From contig NZ_JAEKJT010000001.1 of the NCBI RefSeq assembly GCF_017303055.1, positions 682,001 through 746,000 of the forward strand: 64,000 nt of DNA. The letters run 5' to 3'. Below the pieces are notes generated by a model that was given only the letters and a program-made list of their open reading frames with translations, searched no databases and was not told the origin of the DNA. Of this stretch, positions 36,757 to 46,887 are shown piece after piece. The translations under genes and the position numbers were made by a program. The number at the start of each line of letters is the position of its first letter. Within the stretch, counting starts at the first letter, position 1. Source of the DNA: Halomonas litopenaei. GTDB taxonomy: Bacteria > Pseudomonadota > Gammaproteobacteria > Pseudomonadales > Halomonadaceae.

Positions 36757-37362
36757 ATGATTGGACGCATCACAGGCACATTGCTCGAGACTCAGCCCCC
36801 CTGGCTCGTGGTGGATGTGGGAGGGGTCGGCTACGAAATGGAAGCCTCAATGACGACCCTGGTCGCACTGCCCGGTAGTGGTGAGAAGGTGTCGTTGTAC
36901 ACCCATTTGACCGTACGCGATGACGCTCATCTTTTGTACGCCTTTGCTCGCGAGCAGGAGCGGGCGTTGTTTCGGGCCCTGATCAAGGTCAACGGCATCG
37001 GGCCGAAACTGGCATTGGCGATTCTCTCGGGCATGGAGGAGGACGCCTTCGTGCGCTGCGTCATGGAGGACGACGTGAAGGCTCTGACACGTCTACCTGG
37101 CGTGGGCAAGAAGACCGCTGAACGCCTGGTCATCGAGATGCGAGACCGCTTCCCCCATTGGCAGCATCCCGACAGTCTCCCGCTGGAAGGACAGCCTGCG
37201 GCACCCACGTCCTCCACGTCGTTGCTGGCGGATGCGGAAGCAGCATTGGTCAGTCTCGGCTACAAGCCTACTGAGGCGAGCCGCATGCTGTCGGGACTCG
37301 AAGGGGAAGGCAGTACCGAAGCCATGATCAAGGCGGCACTGACACGCCGCATGGCGGGCTGA
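36757..37362 (+). CDS. ruvA: Holliday junction branch-migration protein RuvA
   Basis: A 201-residue DNA-binding subunit. [26 protein letters not shown] is the OB domain, the helix-hairpin-helix motifs follow ([26 protein letters not shown]), and the C-terminal domain ([15 protein letters not shown]) contacts RuvB. The ATG at 36757 follows AAGGAAG at about 10 nt. RuvB begins one base after the ruvA stop, so the two are co-translated, as the RuvAB motor requires. Confidence 0.96.
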   Translation: MIGRITGTLLETQPPWLVVDVGGVGYEMEASMTTLVALPGSGEKVSLYTHLTVRDDAHLLYAFAREQERALFRALIKVNGIGPKLALAILSGMEEDAFVRCVMEDDVKALTRLPGVGKKTAERLVIEMRDRFPHWQHPDSLPLEGQPAAPTSSTSLLADAEAALVSLGYKPTEASRMLSGLEGEGSTEAMIKAALTRRMAG

Positions 37363-37363
37363 C

Positions 37364-38392
37364 ATGATTGAAACGGATCGCCTTATCGCCGGAGACACCC
37401 TGGAAGGCGAGGGTCGGGTGGATCATGCCATTCGTCCCAAGCGTCTCGCCGATTACATCGGTCAGCCGCGAGTGCGCGAACAGCTCGAGATTTTCATCCA
37501 TGCGGCCAGAGCCAGGGACGAGAGCCTGGATCATACCTTGGTATTCGGTCCTCCTGGTCTCGGCAAGACGACGCTGGCGAACATCATCGCCACGGAGATG
37601 GGGGTTGGGCTGACCTCGACGTCTGGTCCGGTGCTGGAGAGAGCCGGAGATCTGGCTGCCATGCTGACCAACCTGAAGGCCGGCGATGTGCTGTTCATCG
37701 ATGAGATACACCGGCTCTCTCCTGTGGTCGAAGAGATCCTCTATCCGGCGATGGAAGATTTTCAGCTGGATATCGTGATCGGTGAAGGGCCGGCAGCGCG
37801 CTCGATCAAGCTCGATCTGCCTCCTTTTACCCTGGTCGGCGCCACGACCCGGGCAGGCCGGCTGACCTCGCCACTACGCGATCGCTTTGGCATTGTTCAG
37901 CGCCTGGAATTCTATGCCATCGACGAGTTGACCGAGATCGTGGCGCGTTCTGCGCGCTTGCTCGAGGTAGAAGCCGACCTCGCCGGTGCCAGAGAGGTGG
38001 CGAGACGGTCTCGGGGCACGCCCCGAATTGCCAATCGCCTGCTGCGGCGGGTGCGAGACTTTGCCGAAGTGAAGGCGGGAGGTCATATCACCGCCGACGT
38101 GGCCGACCAGGCCCTGAACATGCTGCATGTGGACCACCATGGACTGGATCATATGGACCGCCGACTGCTGCTGGCGATGATCGAAAAGTTCGAGGGTGGT
38201 CCGGTAGGCGTGGACTCTCTGTCCGCTGCCATCGGAGAAGAGCGCGACACCATTGAAGATGTCATCGAACCCTATCTGATTCAGCAGGGTCTGATGATGC
38301 GAACCGCAAGAGGCCGGGTGGTTACCCGCCAGGCCTGGACCCATTTTGGCATGGCCCCGGACGACCGGGCCCTTGACGCTTCCAACGACTGA
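37364..38392 (+). CDS. ruvB: Holliday junction branch-migration ATPase RuvB
   Basis: A 342-residue AAA+ motor. Walker [14 protein letters not shown], Walker [12 protein letters not shown], sensor 1 GATTRAG and the sensor 2/arginine region [13 protein letters not shown] are present, with a C-terminal winged helix. It works as hexamer rings on RuvA to move junctions. It starts one base after ruvA, and the tolQ GTG follows 18 bp after its stop, so repair and Tol genes may share a transcript. Confidence 0.97.
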   Translation: MIETDRLIAGDTLEGEGRVDHAIRPKRLADYIGQPRVREQLEIFIHAARARDESLDHTLVFGPPGLGKTTLANIIATEMGVGLTSTSGPVLERAGDLAAMLTNLKAGDVLFIDEIHRLSPVVEEILYPAMEDFQLDIVIGEGPAARSIKLDLPPFTLVGATTRAGRLTSPLRDRFGIVQRLEFYAIDELTEIVARSARLLEVEADLAGAREVARRSRGTPRIANRLLRRVRDFAEVKAGGHITADVADQALNMLHVDHHGLDHMDRRLLLAMIEKFEGGPVGVDSLSAAIGEERDTIEDVIEPYLIQQGLMMRTARGRVVTRQAWTHFGMAPDDRALDASND

Positions 38393-38410
38393 TTTGAGAC
38401 GAGGATTTCC

Positions 38411-39100
38411 GTGAACGACTCCATGTCCATTCCCCACTTGATCATGAACGCCAGCGGCGTGGTCCAGTTCGTCATGCTGTTGCTGATGATCGGTTCCGTG
38501 CTGTCCTGGATCGTGGTGTTTCAGCGCAGCTTCGTCATGCGGCGTGCCCGCAAGGCTCACCGCGCGTTCGAAGATCGGTTCTGGTCCGGCGTCGACCTCA
38601 ACGAGCTGTACAAGAATGCTCCGGCTGAAGGCGATAGCCAGGGGGCTGAGCACATCTTTCGTGCGGGTTTCCGTGAATTCAATCGGCTGATGCCCAAGAC
38701 GCGCAGCCCGCAGGCGATCCTTGACGGCGTTCAGCGCAGCATGCGGGTGGCCTGGTCCCGCGAAGAAGAGCGCTTGAACCTTCATCTGGTCTTTCTGGCC
38801 ACCGTCGCCTCGGCCAGTCCCTATATCGGTCTGTTCGGTACCGTGTGGGGCATCATGGGCTCCTTCCAGTCGCTGTCCATGGCCCAGCAAGCGACCTTGG
38901 CCACGGTGGCACCGTGGATTGCCGAAGCGCTGGTCGCTACCGCGATGGGCCTGTTTGCGGCCATTCCTGCGGTTATCTTCTACAACCGCCTTTCTGCCGA
39001 GTCGTCACGCTTGCTGGGCAAGTACGAAGACTTTGCCGAGGAGTTTCACTCCATCCTGCACCGCAACCTGCAGGGCCGTCCCGACGCAAGTGCGGCCTGA
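38411..39100 (+). CDS. tolQ: Tol-Pal inner-membrane motor protein TolQ
   Basis: A 229-residue MotA/ExbB/TolQ protein with three membrane segments. It harnesses proton motive force with TolR to energise TolA during outer-membrane constriction. The conserved block [17 protein letters not shown] precedes helix 2, and helix 3 holds [17 protein letters not shown] at 38411 (GAGGA upstream) is the start used here; an ATG four codons later is an alternative. The ybgC thioesterase gene that often precedes tolQ is not present between ruvB and tolQ. Confidence 0.94.
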   Translation: MNDSMSIPHLIMNASGVVQFVMLLLMIGSVLSWIVVFQRSFVMRRARKAHRAFEDRFWSGVDLNELYKNAPAEGDSQGAEHIFRAGFREFNRLMPKTRSPQAILDGVQRSMRVAWSREEERLNLHLVFLATVASASPYIGLFGTVWGIMGSFQSLSMAQQATLATVAPWIAEALVATAMGLFAAIPAVIFYNRLSAESSRLLGKYEDFAEEFHSILHRNLQGRPDASAA

Positions 39101-39115
39101 GGAAGGAGACCCTCC

Positions 39116-39556
<441 letters not shown>

Positions 39557-39564
39557 GAGAGCTC

Positions 39565-40752
39565 ATGGCGAAACCACAACGGCGAACGACCAGCAAGCGC
39601 GCCGGAAGCGTCGGCTACGGCCTGCCGACAGTGCTGGCCGTGGCATTGCACCTGGGGCTGCTCATCCTGAGCGTGATCAAGTGGCCGACCAGCGAGCCTG
39701 AGACGCCCAATAACGCTATCGTGCAGGCAACGCTGATCAGCACCGAAACACGGACGGATCAGGCGCAGCAGGCTGCGGAGGCACGTACCCGTGCGGCGGA
39801 ACGTCAGGCAGAGGAAGAGGCCAAGCGTGACGCCGAGCGACAAGCCGAGCAAGAGGCTGAACGCAAGGCTCAGGAAGAGGCTGAGCGTGCAGCGCAGCAG
39901 GAAGCGGAACGGCAAGCTCAGGAAGAAGCGGAACGGCAGGCCCAGGCGGAAGCGGCGGAGCAAGCACGTGCTGAAGCAGAGCGTCGCGCGGCTGAAGCGG
40001 AAGCTGCCGAACAGCAACGGGCGCAGCAGGAGGCTGAGCGTGAAGCGGCACGTGAGCAGGCCGAGCAGGAGCGCCAGGCGGAAGCCGAGCGCAGACGTCA
40101 GGAAGAGGCCGCTCGTCAGCAGGAAGCCGAACGCCAGGCCCGCGAGGAGGCCGAGCAGAAAGCAAGAGAGGAAGCCGAGCAAAAGGCCAGAGAAGAAGCT
40201 GAGCGCCAAGCCCGCGAAGAAGCCGAGCGCAAGGCCAGAGAGGAAGCCGAGCGTCAGGCCAGAGAAGAAGCTGAGCGCCAGGCCCGCGAGGAAGCCGAGC
40301 GAAAGGCCAGAGAGGAAGCCGAGCAGAGGGCCAAAGAGGAAGCCGAACGCAAGGCCCGGGAGGAGGCTGAGCGCCAGGCACGGGAGGAAGCCGAGCGGCA
40401 GTTGCAGCGCATTATCGAAGGCGATTCCGATGCCGTCTCCAATGCCGAGCAGGGCGCCGAGGCCGCCAATGGTTTCATTCAACTGGTGCGACGTGCCGTA
40501 GAGCAAGCCTGGGTCATCCCGCCTAATGTCGGCAATGGCACCACGGCCGAAGTTGAAGTTCGGCTTGGTCCCTCCGGGGAAGTGTTCGCGGTGAGCATCC
40601 GTCGCTCCAGTGGCGATGCCGCCTTTGATAATTCGGCGATTCAGGCGGTGGAGTCGGCCGCGCCATTTTCCGAGCTGCGGGACCTTCCCAGCGGCGTGCA
40701 ACGCGACTATCGTCAATTCAATCTGCGGTTCAGACCAGGAGACATTCGCTGA
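39565..40752 (+). CDS. tolA: Tol-Pal energy-transducing protein TolA
   Basis: A 395-residue protein: one N-terminal membrane helix (about 20-40), a very long Glu/Ala/Arg/Gln-rich helical domain that spans the periplasm, and a compact C-terminal domain (about 300-395) that contacts TolB and Pal. The helical domain contains an exact 8-residue repeat (11 units, 40138-40401). Its last base overlaps the tolB ATG (TGATG), so translation is coupled. Long open frames on the opposite strand here are an artefact of the repeat. Confidence 0.92.
   Translation: MAKPQRRTTSKRAGSVGYGLPTVLAVALHLGLLILSVIKWPTSEPETPNNAIVQATLISTETRTDQAQQAAEARTRAAERQAEEEAKRDAERQAEQEAERKAQEEAERAAQQEAERQAQEEAERQAQAEAAEQARAEAERRAAEAEAAEQQRAQQEAEREAAREQAEQERQAEAERRRQEEAARQQEAERQAREEAEQKAREEAEQKAREEAERQAREEAERKAREEAERQAREEAERQAREEAERKAREEAEQRAKEEAERKAREEAERQAREEAERQLQRIIEGDSDAVSNAEQGAEAANGFIQLVRRAVEQAWVIPPNVGNGTTAEVEVRLGPSGEVFAVSIRRSSGDAAFDNSAIQAVESAAPFSELRDLPSGVQRDYRQFNLRFRPGDIR
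40138..40401 (+). repeat. In-gene 24-bp tandem repeat in the TolA helical domain
   Basis: Eleven consecutive 24-bp units encoding A(R/K)EEAE(R/Q)(K/Q/R), varying mainly in the last two residues and in synonymous positions. Such repeats can change copy number by slippage, which would alter the length of the TolA rod. Confidence 0.9.
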
Positions 40753-42110
40753 TGAGAGCATTGAACGCGAGTTGGTGGGCAGGAACAGAGCGTCGATCCG
40801 GTGGTCATCGACGTGCGCTTTGCAAAGGACTGGCTTCGGTCGTGACCGGCGCCATGCTGTGGCTGGTTGGCCCCGTGGCTTCTGCAGACCTCACCATCGA
40901 TATTACGCGGGGTAACGAGCGCGCCACGCCCATCGCTGTGGTTCCCTTCGCTGATCAGGCCGGTGGCTTGCCCGAGGACATCGCCCAGGTCGTCTCCGAC
41001 GATCTGGAGCGCAGCGGCTACTTCGAGCCTCTGCCCCGCTCGGCGATGTTCAACCAGCCCTCCAGCAGTGACGACGTCACCTATGGCGACTGGCGTAGCC
41101 TGGACTCCCGCTATCTGGTCGTAGGCAGCACCAGCCAGGAAGGTGGACAGGTCAAGGTGCGTTACGAACTGCTCGACGTCAGCGGCGAAAGTCGTCTGCT
41201 CGGAGAGACTGTGACGGCCTCAAGCTCCGACCTGCGTGGGGCGGCCCACTATATCAGTGACCAGATCTTCGAAGAGATCACCGGTATTCGCGGCGCGTTT
41301 TCAACCCGTATTGCCTATGTCACGTCCCAAGGCGTGGGTGATAACACCCAGTATGGTCTTTATGTGGCGGATGCCGACGGTCGCAACAGCCAGCAGGTGC
41401 TGACATCCGATGAGCCGATCATGTCACCGGCCTGGTCTCCTGACGGCGGCAAGCTGGCGTACGTATCCTTCGAGACCGAGCGTCCGGCGATCTATGTTCA
41501 GAACCTGGCTACCGGACAGCGGGCCAAGTTGACCGACTTTGAAGGTCTCAATAGCGCGCCGAGCTGGTCCCCGGATGGCCGTCGTCTGGCCATGGCGCTG
41601 TCCCGCGATGGCCAGCCTGAAATCTACGTGATGGATATCGGTTCTCGTAACCTGCAGCGTGTGACCAACTCCAGCAGCATCGAGACCGAACCGGCCTGGA
41701 GCCCCGACGGCAGCAGCCTGATCTTTACCTCTGACCGCTCCGGAGGTCCACAGATCTATCGTCAGAGCGTCAACGGCGGCAACGCCGAGCGTCTGACCTA
41801 TACCGGTAGCTACAACGCGCGTGGACGCCTGTCTCCGGACGGCAAGACGCTGTTCTTGATCCACCGTGGCAACAATGGTTATCAGGTGGCGAAGCAGGAT
41901 CTGGACAGTGGGCGCCTGGTGGAAATTAGCGATGCACAACAAGCTGAATCTCCCAGTATCGCGCCCAATGGCACCATGGTAATCTTCGCCACCCAGCAGG
42001 GTAGTACGGGGGTGCTGGGGGCGGTCACCGCCGATGGACGTGCGCAGTTCCGCCTGCCAGCCGCCCAGGGTGATGTGCGTGAGCCGTCCTGGTCCCCGTT
42101 CCTCAACTGA
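40752..42110 (+). CDS. tolB: Tol-Pal periplasmic protein TolB
   Basis: A 452-residue secreted protein that links TolA and Pal. A signal peptide with an unusually long charged n-region ends at VASA-DLTI (about residue 45). The N-terminal domain ([19 protein letters not shown]) is followed by a six-blade beta-propeller with repeated SPDG motifs ([44 protein letters not shown]). The ATG at 40752 overlaps the tolA stop. If the real start were later the long leader would shorten, but coupling favours this one. Confidence 0.94.
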   Translation: MRALNASWWAGTERRSGGHRRALCKGLASVVTGAMLWLVGPVASADLTIDITRGNERATPIAVVPFADQAGGLPEDIAQVVSDDLERSGYFEPLPRSAMFNQPSSSDDVTYGDWRSLDSRYLVVGSTSQEGGQVKVRYELLDVSGESRLLGETVTASSSDLRGAAHYISDQIFEEITGIRGAFSTRIAYVTSQGVGDNTQYGLYVADADGRNSQQVLTSDEPIMSPAWSPDGGKLAYVSFETERPAIYVQNLATGQRAKLTDFEGLNSAPSWSPDGRRLAMALSRDGQPEIYVMDIGSRNLQRVTNSSSIETEPAWSPDGSSLIFTSDRSGGPQIYRQSVNGGNAERLTYTGSYNARGRLSPDGKTLFLIHRGNNGYQVAKQDLDSGRLVEISDAQQAESPSIAPNGTMVIFATQQGSTGVLGAVTADGRAQFRLPAAQGDVREPSWSPFLN

Positions 42111-42170
42111 TTCGTTGGTAGCCTCGGCCCACGAATCGACTTTGATGCATCAAGCAAGGAGAGTGACACG

Positions 42171-42713
42171 ATGTTTCTGAAGCCCTACGCCCGTTCGCTG
42201 GCAATCGCCGCTTCCCTGGCCGTGCTGGCCGGCTGTTCCAGCACTGGCGGCACCCAGGACGGCAGCGCCGCCGGAAGTGGTTCCGGCACCATGGGCGGAT
42301 CCGGTGTCGGCACCGGCACCGCAGGCAGCGGCCAGGTAAGCGGCTACGGCACCGATGGCTCCGGCCAGATGTCCGATGCACGCATCCCTGAAGTGCGCAC
42401 CATCTACTTCAACTATGACAGCGACGCGATTCGCCCTGAGTTCGAGTCAGTGGTCAATGCCCACGCTCAGTACCTCAGCCGCAATCCGAATGCCTCTGTC
42501 GTGTTGCAGGGCCACACCGACGAGCGTGGTACCCGCGAATACAACCTGGCACTGGGTGAGCGTCGTGCCGGATCTGTCGAGCGCTACCTGCGCCTGCAAG
42601 GCGTCAATCCGTCCCAGGTGGAAGTCGTCAGCTACGGTGAAGAGCGCCCGGCGGCTCGCGGTAGCAACGAGGATGCCTTTGCACAGAACCGCCGCGTGGT
42701 CTTTGCTTACTAA
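42171..42713 (+). CDS. pal: Peptidoglycan-associated lipoprotein Pal
   Basis: A 180-residue outer-membrane lipoprotein. The lipobox LAGC gives the acylated Cys near residue 22; residues 23-65 are an extended Gly/Ser-rich linker, longer than in E. coli Pal; and the C-terminal OmpA-like domain has IYFNYDSDAIRPEF, GHTDERGTREYNLALGERRA and RRVVF for peptidoglycan binding. It follows tolB by 60 bp on the same strand as the end of the tolQRAB-pal set. Confidence 0.96.
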   Translation: MFLKPYARSLAIAASLAVLAGCSSTGGTQDGSAAGSGSGTMGGSGVGTGTAGSGQVSGYGTDGSGQMSDARIPEVRTIYFNYDSDAIRPEFESVVNAHAQYLSRNPNASVVLQGHTDERGTREYNLALGERRAGSVERYLRLQGVNPSQVEVVSYGEERPAARGSNEDAFAQNRRVVFAY

Positions 42714-42744
42714 AGGTCACTGACGTCGGACGTGGGAGAAGTCA

Positions 42745-43551
42745 ATGAGACACAGTCTTAAGGGACTGTGCGGCGCGGGAGCCTTGGTGCTCCCGTTGTC
42801 CGTCATAGTACCCGCCATCATGTCACCAGCGCTGGCCCAGCAACCGGTTGTCAGGGATCTTGGAGGCAGCAACAGCTTTTATGATCAGACGGCCACCCAG
42901 GCCCAAGCCAGCGGTAACCTGGCCTTGTTCAACCAGGTCGAACAGCACCAACGGGAGCTGAGAGAGCTGCGCGGGCAGATCGAGGAGTTGCGCTATCAGC
43001 TTGATCAGCTGAAGCAGCAGAGCCGCCAGCAGTACATGGACCTGGATCAGCGCCTCAGCGAGCTGCCTGCCCAGGCGCCGCAAGCCTCGTCCTCAGCGGC
43101 CGCTGCCGACACTTCCGAGCCGAAGGGCGACTCGACCAGTAACTCATCCCAGCAAGCGGGAAGCGGCGCGAGTGACCAGGCTCGCGAGGCGTATCAGGCC
43201 GCTTTCTCCAAGGTCCAGTCACGCAATTTCGATCAAGCCATCAGTGATTTCGATACCTTCGTGGATCGCTATCCCGACAGCAGTCTGACCGGCAATGCCT
43301 ACTACTGGCTGGGTGAGTTGCATTCGGCCCAATCGTCGTTTGGCGATGCCGAAAAGGCCTTTGACACCGTGCTGGAGAGATTCCCCGACAGCAGCAAGGT
43401 TCCCGATGCGATGTACAAGCTGGGACTGCTGAAAGCGCGCCAGGGGGATACGGATGCGGGACATGCGCTGCTGAAGTCGGTGCAGGAAGACTATCCTGAT
43501 AGCAATGCCGCATCGCTGGCCGATGACTACATGCGCCAGAGCGGGGCCTGA
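42745..43551 (+). CDS. cpoB: Cell-division coordinator CpoB (YbgF)
   Basis: A 268-residue periplasmic protein: a signal peptide ending in SPALA-QQP, an N-terminal coiled coil (about 55-100, trimerising region), a Ser/Ala-rich linker, and C-terminal TPR repeats (AFSKVQSRNFDQAISDFDTF and following). CpoB joins Tol-Pal action to PBP1b activity during septation. Position directly after pal (31 bp) is the standard one and supports the call. Confidence 0.93.
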   Translation: MRHSLKGLCGAGALVLPLSVIVPAIMSPALAQQPVVRDLGGSNSFYDQTATQAQASGNLALFNQVEQHQRELRELRGQIEELRYQLDQLKQQSRQQYMDLDQRLSELPAQAPQASSSAAAADTSEPKGDSTSNSSQQAGSGASDQAREAYQAAFSKVQSRNFDQAISDFDTFVDRYPDSSLTGNAYYWLGELHSAQSSFGDAEKAFDTVLERFPDSSKVPDAMYKLGLLKARQGDTDAGHALLKSVQEDYPDSNAASLADDYMRQSGA

Positions 43552-43564
43552 TCGAGGAATCGCC

Positions 43565-44341
43565 ATGAGTGACCATGAGACCGCCTGCAAGATCGACTAT
43601 CAAGCGCCCAGTGACTTGCTTAACGATCGCATCGTTCTGGTAACCGGCGCCGGAGACGGTATTGGTCGAGTTGCCGCGATCGAATACGCTCGCCATGGTG
43701 CTACCGTGATTCTGCTGGGTCGCACCACGTCCAAGCTTGAGAAGGTGTATGACGAGATAGAAGCGTCGGGGGGACCACAGCCGGCGATCTTCCCGCTGAA
43801 CTTCGAGGGGGCAACGCTCAAGGACTATCACGACATGGCTGAGGCGTTGAACAAGGAGTTCGGTCGTCTCGACGGCATCCTGCACAACGCCGGGCTCCTG
43901 GGCAAGATCACACCCTTCGAGCAGTACAATCCTGAGCTCTGGGAGCAGGTGATGCAGGTCAACCTGCAAGGGCCGATCTGGATGACCCAGGCCCTGTTAC
44001 CATTGCTGACCCAGTCCCAGGATGCCTCCGTCATCTTTACCTCCTCCAGCGTCGGTCGCAAAGGGCGGGCCTACTGGGGAGCCTATTCGGTGTCAAAGTT
44101 CGCCACCGAAGGGTTCTCGCAGGTGCTGGCCGAAGAAATTGAGCACCTCGGGACGCTCAGGATCAACACGCTGAACCCTGGTGCGACACGCACGGCCATG
44201 CGCAAAGGGGCTTATCCCGGAGAAGATCCGATGACCCTGCGCACACCGGAAGACATCATGCCTACCTACCTGTGGCTGATGGGACCGGATAGCAGGGGCT
44301 GCAATGGTCAGGCCTTCGACGCTCAACCACCAAGGCGTTGA
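43565..44341 (+). CDS. yciK: YciK-family short-chain dehydrogenase
   Basis: A 258-residue SDR oxidoreductase. Cofactor motif TGAGDGIG, LHNAG in place of NNAG, and catalytic Ser-Tyr-Lys (TSSSVGRKG, YSVSKFATEG) match the YciK branch, whose substrate is unknown. The start follows GAGGAATCGCC, 13 bp after the cpoB stop, so it may be read from the Tol operon. It faces the MupP-like and ubiG genes; the same three genes are neighbours in pseudomonads. Confidence 0.88.
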   Translation: MSDHETACKIDYQAPSDLLNDRIVLVTGAGDGIGRVAAIEYARHGATVILLGRTTSKLEKVYDEIEASGGPQPAIFPLNFEGATLKDYHDMAEALNKEFGRLDGILHNAGLLGKITPFEQYNPELWEQVMQVNLQGPIWMTQALLPLLTQSQDASVIFTSSSVGRKGRAYWGAYSVSKFATEGFSQVLAEEIEHLGTLRINTLNPGATRTAMRKGAYPGEDPMTLRTPEDIMPTYLWLMGPDSRGCNGQAFDAQPPRR

Positions 44342-44350
44342 GTGTGACTT

Positions 44351-44404
44351 GCTGCCATTGCCTTGAGCTGCCTCAGGTGGTGCAAGATGCAAGGCAATGG
44401 CAGC
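44351..44404. terminator. 15-bp inverted repeat between convergent yciK and the MupP-like gene
   Basis: Perfect arms GCTGCCATTGCCTTG / CAAGGCAATGGCAGC around a 24-nt loop, starting 9 bp after the yciK stop. The long loop and lack of T-runs make a simple intrinsic terminator uncertain; it is reported as an inverted repeat with likely bidirectional terminator role. Confidence 0.6.
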
Positions 44405-44463
44405 GTGGACCTGAGCTTAGTGACGACGGCGTGGCCGTAGTCGGTCTCTCCACTGCCGTCGTG

Positions 44464-45126
44464 TCAGGGCAGGCTGAGCGCTTCCACGACCGCCTCAGCA
44501 GTGTCGAACCAGCGATCCGCTGGCCACTGCCGAATGTCGTCTTCCTCTGCGATATAGCCATATCCCACTGCGATAGCGGTCATGCCGGCCGCTCTGGCGG
44601 CTTGCATGTCGCGCACGTGGTCGCCCAGATACCAGCACTCTTGCGGGGCCACTGACAGGCGCCGTGCTGCCTCGAGCAATGGTTCCGGATGGGGCTTCTT
44701 GTGGGGTAGGTCATCGGCACACAGCAAGGCTCCAGGCTGCAGTCCCAACGCCTCGACCAAGGGCTCGGCGTACAGGCGCGGCTTGTTGGTGACGATGCCC
44801 CAGGGACGCGAGCGATCGCTCCAGTGCAATAACAGGCGGTCGAGGGGCGGAAACACCTGGCTGTGGTCGGCGACAGCTTCCGCATAGAAGTCGAGCAATG
44901 TCTGGCGTGCTGCGGCGTGATCAGGATGCGACGGTTCCAGTCCCAGGGCGAGGGTCACCAGTGCACTGCCGCCATTGGAGACTTGAGCGCGGATGCATGG
45001 GTAGGGCAGCGCCTCCTGACCATGCAGTTGGCGCAGTCGATTGGTGGCCATCGCCAGATCAGGCGCCGTATCGACCAGGGTGCCATCGAGATCAAACAGC
45101 AGGGCCTGGGGCGATGACTGACTCAT
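44464..45126 (-). CDS. mupP: HAD-family phosphatase, probable N-acetylmuramate 6-phosphate phosphatase MupP
   Basis: A 220-residue HAD hydrolase. Motif [15 protein letters not shown] supplies nucleophile Asp and acid/base Asp; motif II is IVTNKP, motif III Lys in DLPHKKPHP, and motif [11 protein letters not shown]. By sequence alone it could be phosphoglycolate phosphatase (Gph). The MupP call is inferred from position: directly downstream of ubiG and near yciK, the arrangement around MupP of the pseudomonad peptidoglycan-recycling bypass. The ATG at 45126 overlaps the ubiG stop (ATGA) after AAGGAGGTGGC. Confidence 0.75.
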   Translation of the reverse strand: MSQSSPQALLFDLDGTLVDTAPDLAMATNRLRQLHGQEALPYPCIRAQVSNGGSALVTLALGLEPSHPDHAAARQTLLDFYAEAVADHSQVFPPLDRLLLHWSDRSRPWGIVTNKPRLYAEPLVEALGLQPGALLCADDLPHKKPHPEPLLEAARRLSVAPQECWYLGDHVRDMQAARAAGMTAIAVGYGYIAEEDDIRQWPADRWFDTAEAVVEALSLP

Positions 45127-45848
45127 GCCACCTCCTTGCGGCAATGCATCAGATAGTTGACCGAGACATCATCGGCAGAGAGCGAGAAGCGGCGGGTCAC
45201 CGGATGGTAGACCAGCCCTGTCTGTTCGCAGACCTTGAGCCCAGCGTCACGGCACCAGCGAGCCAGTTCCGATGGGCGGATGAAGCGCGCATAGTCATGG
45301 GTCCCGCGGGGCACCATCTTGAGCAGATATTCTGCTCCCAGGATGGCCAGGGCGTAGGACTTGGGGTTGCGATTGATCGTCGACAGCACCAGTTGCCCAC
45401 CCGGCTTCAACAGTGAGGCGCAGGCCCGGATGATCGCTTCGGGATCGGGGACATGCTCCAGCATCTCCAGGCAGGTGACGACATCGGCACTTGCTGGAGC
45501 TTCGCTCGCCAGATCCTCGACGCTGACCAGCCGGTAGTCGACGTCTACGTCGTTCTCCCGGGCATGCTGTCGAGCGACCTCCAGCGAGGCGTCGGCGAGG
45601 TCAATTCCGGTGACTCGGGCACCGCGTCGTGCCATGGCCTCAGCCAGGATGCCACCGCCACAGCCCACATCGATGACCTTGCGACCAGCCAGCCCAACCC
45701 TGGCGTCGATAAAGTCCAGGCGCAGCGGATTGATGGCATGCAGCGGCTTGAATTCCCCTTCGGGATCCCACCAGCGATCCGCCAGCGCAGAGAACTTGTC
45801 GATCTCGCTGTGGTCAACGTTGGCGGAAGGGGTATCGGACATGTTCAT
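45123..45848 (-). CDS. ubiG: Ubiquinone biosynthesis O-methyltransferase UbiG
   Basis: A 241-residue SAM-dependent methyltransferase performing both O-methylations of ubiquinone synthesis. [22 protein letters not shown] near the N-terminus is the UbiG hallmark, followed by motif [20 protein letters not shown] and LEMLEHVPD. The ATG at 45848 follows GGAGAACCTA; an ATG two codons on (45842) is also possible. It heads the pair with the MupP-like gene (4-bp overlap). Confidence 0.94.
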   Translation of the reverse strand: MNMSDTPSANVDHSEIDKFSALADRWWDPEGEFKPLHAINPLRLDFIDARVGLAGRKVIDVGCGGGILAEAMARRGARVTGIDLADASLEVARQHARENDVDVDYRLVSVEDLASEAPASADVVTCLEMLEHVPDPEAIIRACASLLKPGGQLVLSTINRNPKSYALAILGAEYLLKMVPRGTHDYARFIRPSELARWCRDAGLKVCEQTGLVYHPVTRRFSLSADDVSVNYLMHCRKEVA

Positions 45849-45992
45849 TAGGTTCTCCAAGGCAAGCCGCCAATGTCAGCGGACCACATTCGTCTGATAC
45901 GCTATTCTACGCATTCCCTGTTCCAAGTCCCATGGTGCACGTCGCCATGGATGACACTAGAACCACCTGTTTTCGACAAGAAGGAAGTCTCC

Positions 45993-46883
45993 ATGATCCG
46001 CAAGGCCGTTCTCCCTGTCGCTGGTTTTGGCACCCGCTGCCTGCCTGCGTCCAAGGCCATCCCCAAGGAAATGATCACCATCGTGGATCGCCCGGTGATT
46101 CAATACGTGGTCCAGGAGGCCGTTGCGGCAGGTATTCGTGACATCGTCCTGGTGACTCATGGCACCAAGAGTGCCATTGAAAACCACTTTGACAAGCACT
46201 TCGAGCTGGAAGCCGGGCTTGAGGCCAAGGGCAAGACCGAATTGCTCGAAGAGCTGCGGGCCATCGTGCCTGCCGACGTCAATATCATCAGCGTGCGCCA
46301 GCCCGAACCGCTGGGTCTGGGACACGCCGTGCTATGCGCGCGCCCAGTGATCGGCGACGACGAACCCTTTGCCGTGCTGCTGCCGGACGTGCTGGTGGAT
46401 GACGATGGTCTGAGCCGCAATGACCTGGCCGGCATGATCGAGGCGTTTGAACAGACCGGGCGCTCCCAGCTGATGGTCGAGGAAGTCCCCCGCGAGCTGA
46501 CCTACAAGTACGGCATTGTGGCACCCAAGGGCGAACCGCCCCAGCCGGGCGAATCCTGCCAGCTCGATGGTCTGGTAGAGAAGCCCAAGGTGGAAGAAGC
46601 GCCTTCCAACCTTTCGGTGATCGGTCGTTACCTGCTCCCGGGACGGATCTTTCCGATGCTGGCCCGCACCAAGCCGGGCGCCGGCAATGAGATTCAGCTG
46701 ACAGACGCCATCGAGGAGCTGCGCAACGCTGAAGGCGTTGACGCCTACCGTATGCAGGGCACGACGTATGACTGCGGTCACCAACTCGGCTATCTTGAGG
46801 CGATTCTGGCTTACGGTCGCCGACATGCTCGCTATGGCGAGGGCTTCACGGAGCTGTTGAAACGCTACGCTGCCGAGGACTGA
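45993..46883 (+). CDS. galU: UTP-glucose-1-phosphate uridylyltransferase
   Basis: A 296-residue nucleotidyltransferase making UDP-glucose from UTP and glucose 1-phosphate, for envelope polysaccharides. The N-terminal motif GFGTRCLPASKAIPKEM and the VEKP Lys region are canonical for GalU. The start at 45993 follows AAGGAAG. The dehydrogenase-like gene starts 5 bp after its stop, so the two are one transcript and the product UDP-glucose would be the natural ligand of the neighbour. Confidence 0.96.
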   Translation: MIRKAVLPVAGFGTRCLPASKAIPKEMITIVDRPVIQYVVQEAVAAGIRDIVLVTHGTKSAIENHFDKHFELEAGLEAKGKTELLEELRAIVPADVNIISVRQPEPLGLGHAVLCARPVIGDDEPFAVLLPDVLVDDDGLSRNDLAGMIEAFEQTGRSQLMVEEVPRELTYKYGIVAPKGEPPQPGESCQLDGLVEKPKVEEAPSNLSVIGRYLLPGRIFPMLARTKPGAGNEIQLTDAIEELRNAEGVDAYRMQGTTYDCGHQLGYLEAILAYGRRHARYGEGFTELLKRYAAED

Positions 46884-46887
46884 TGCC

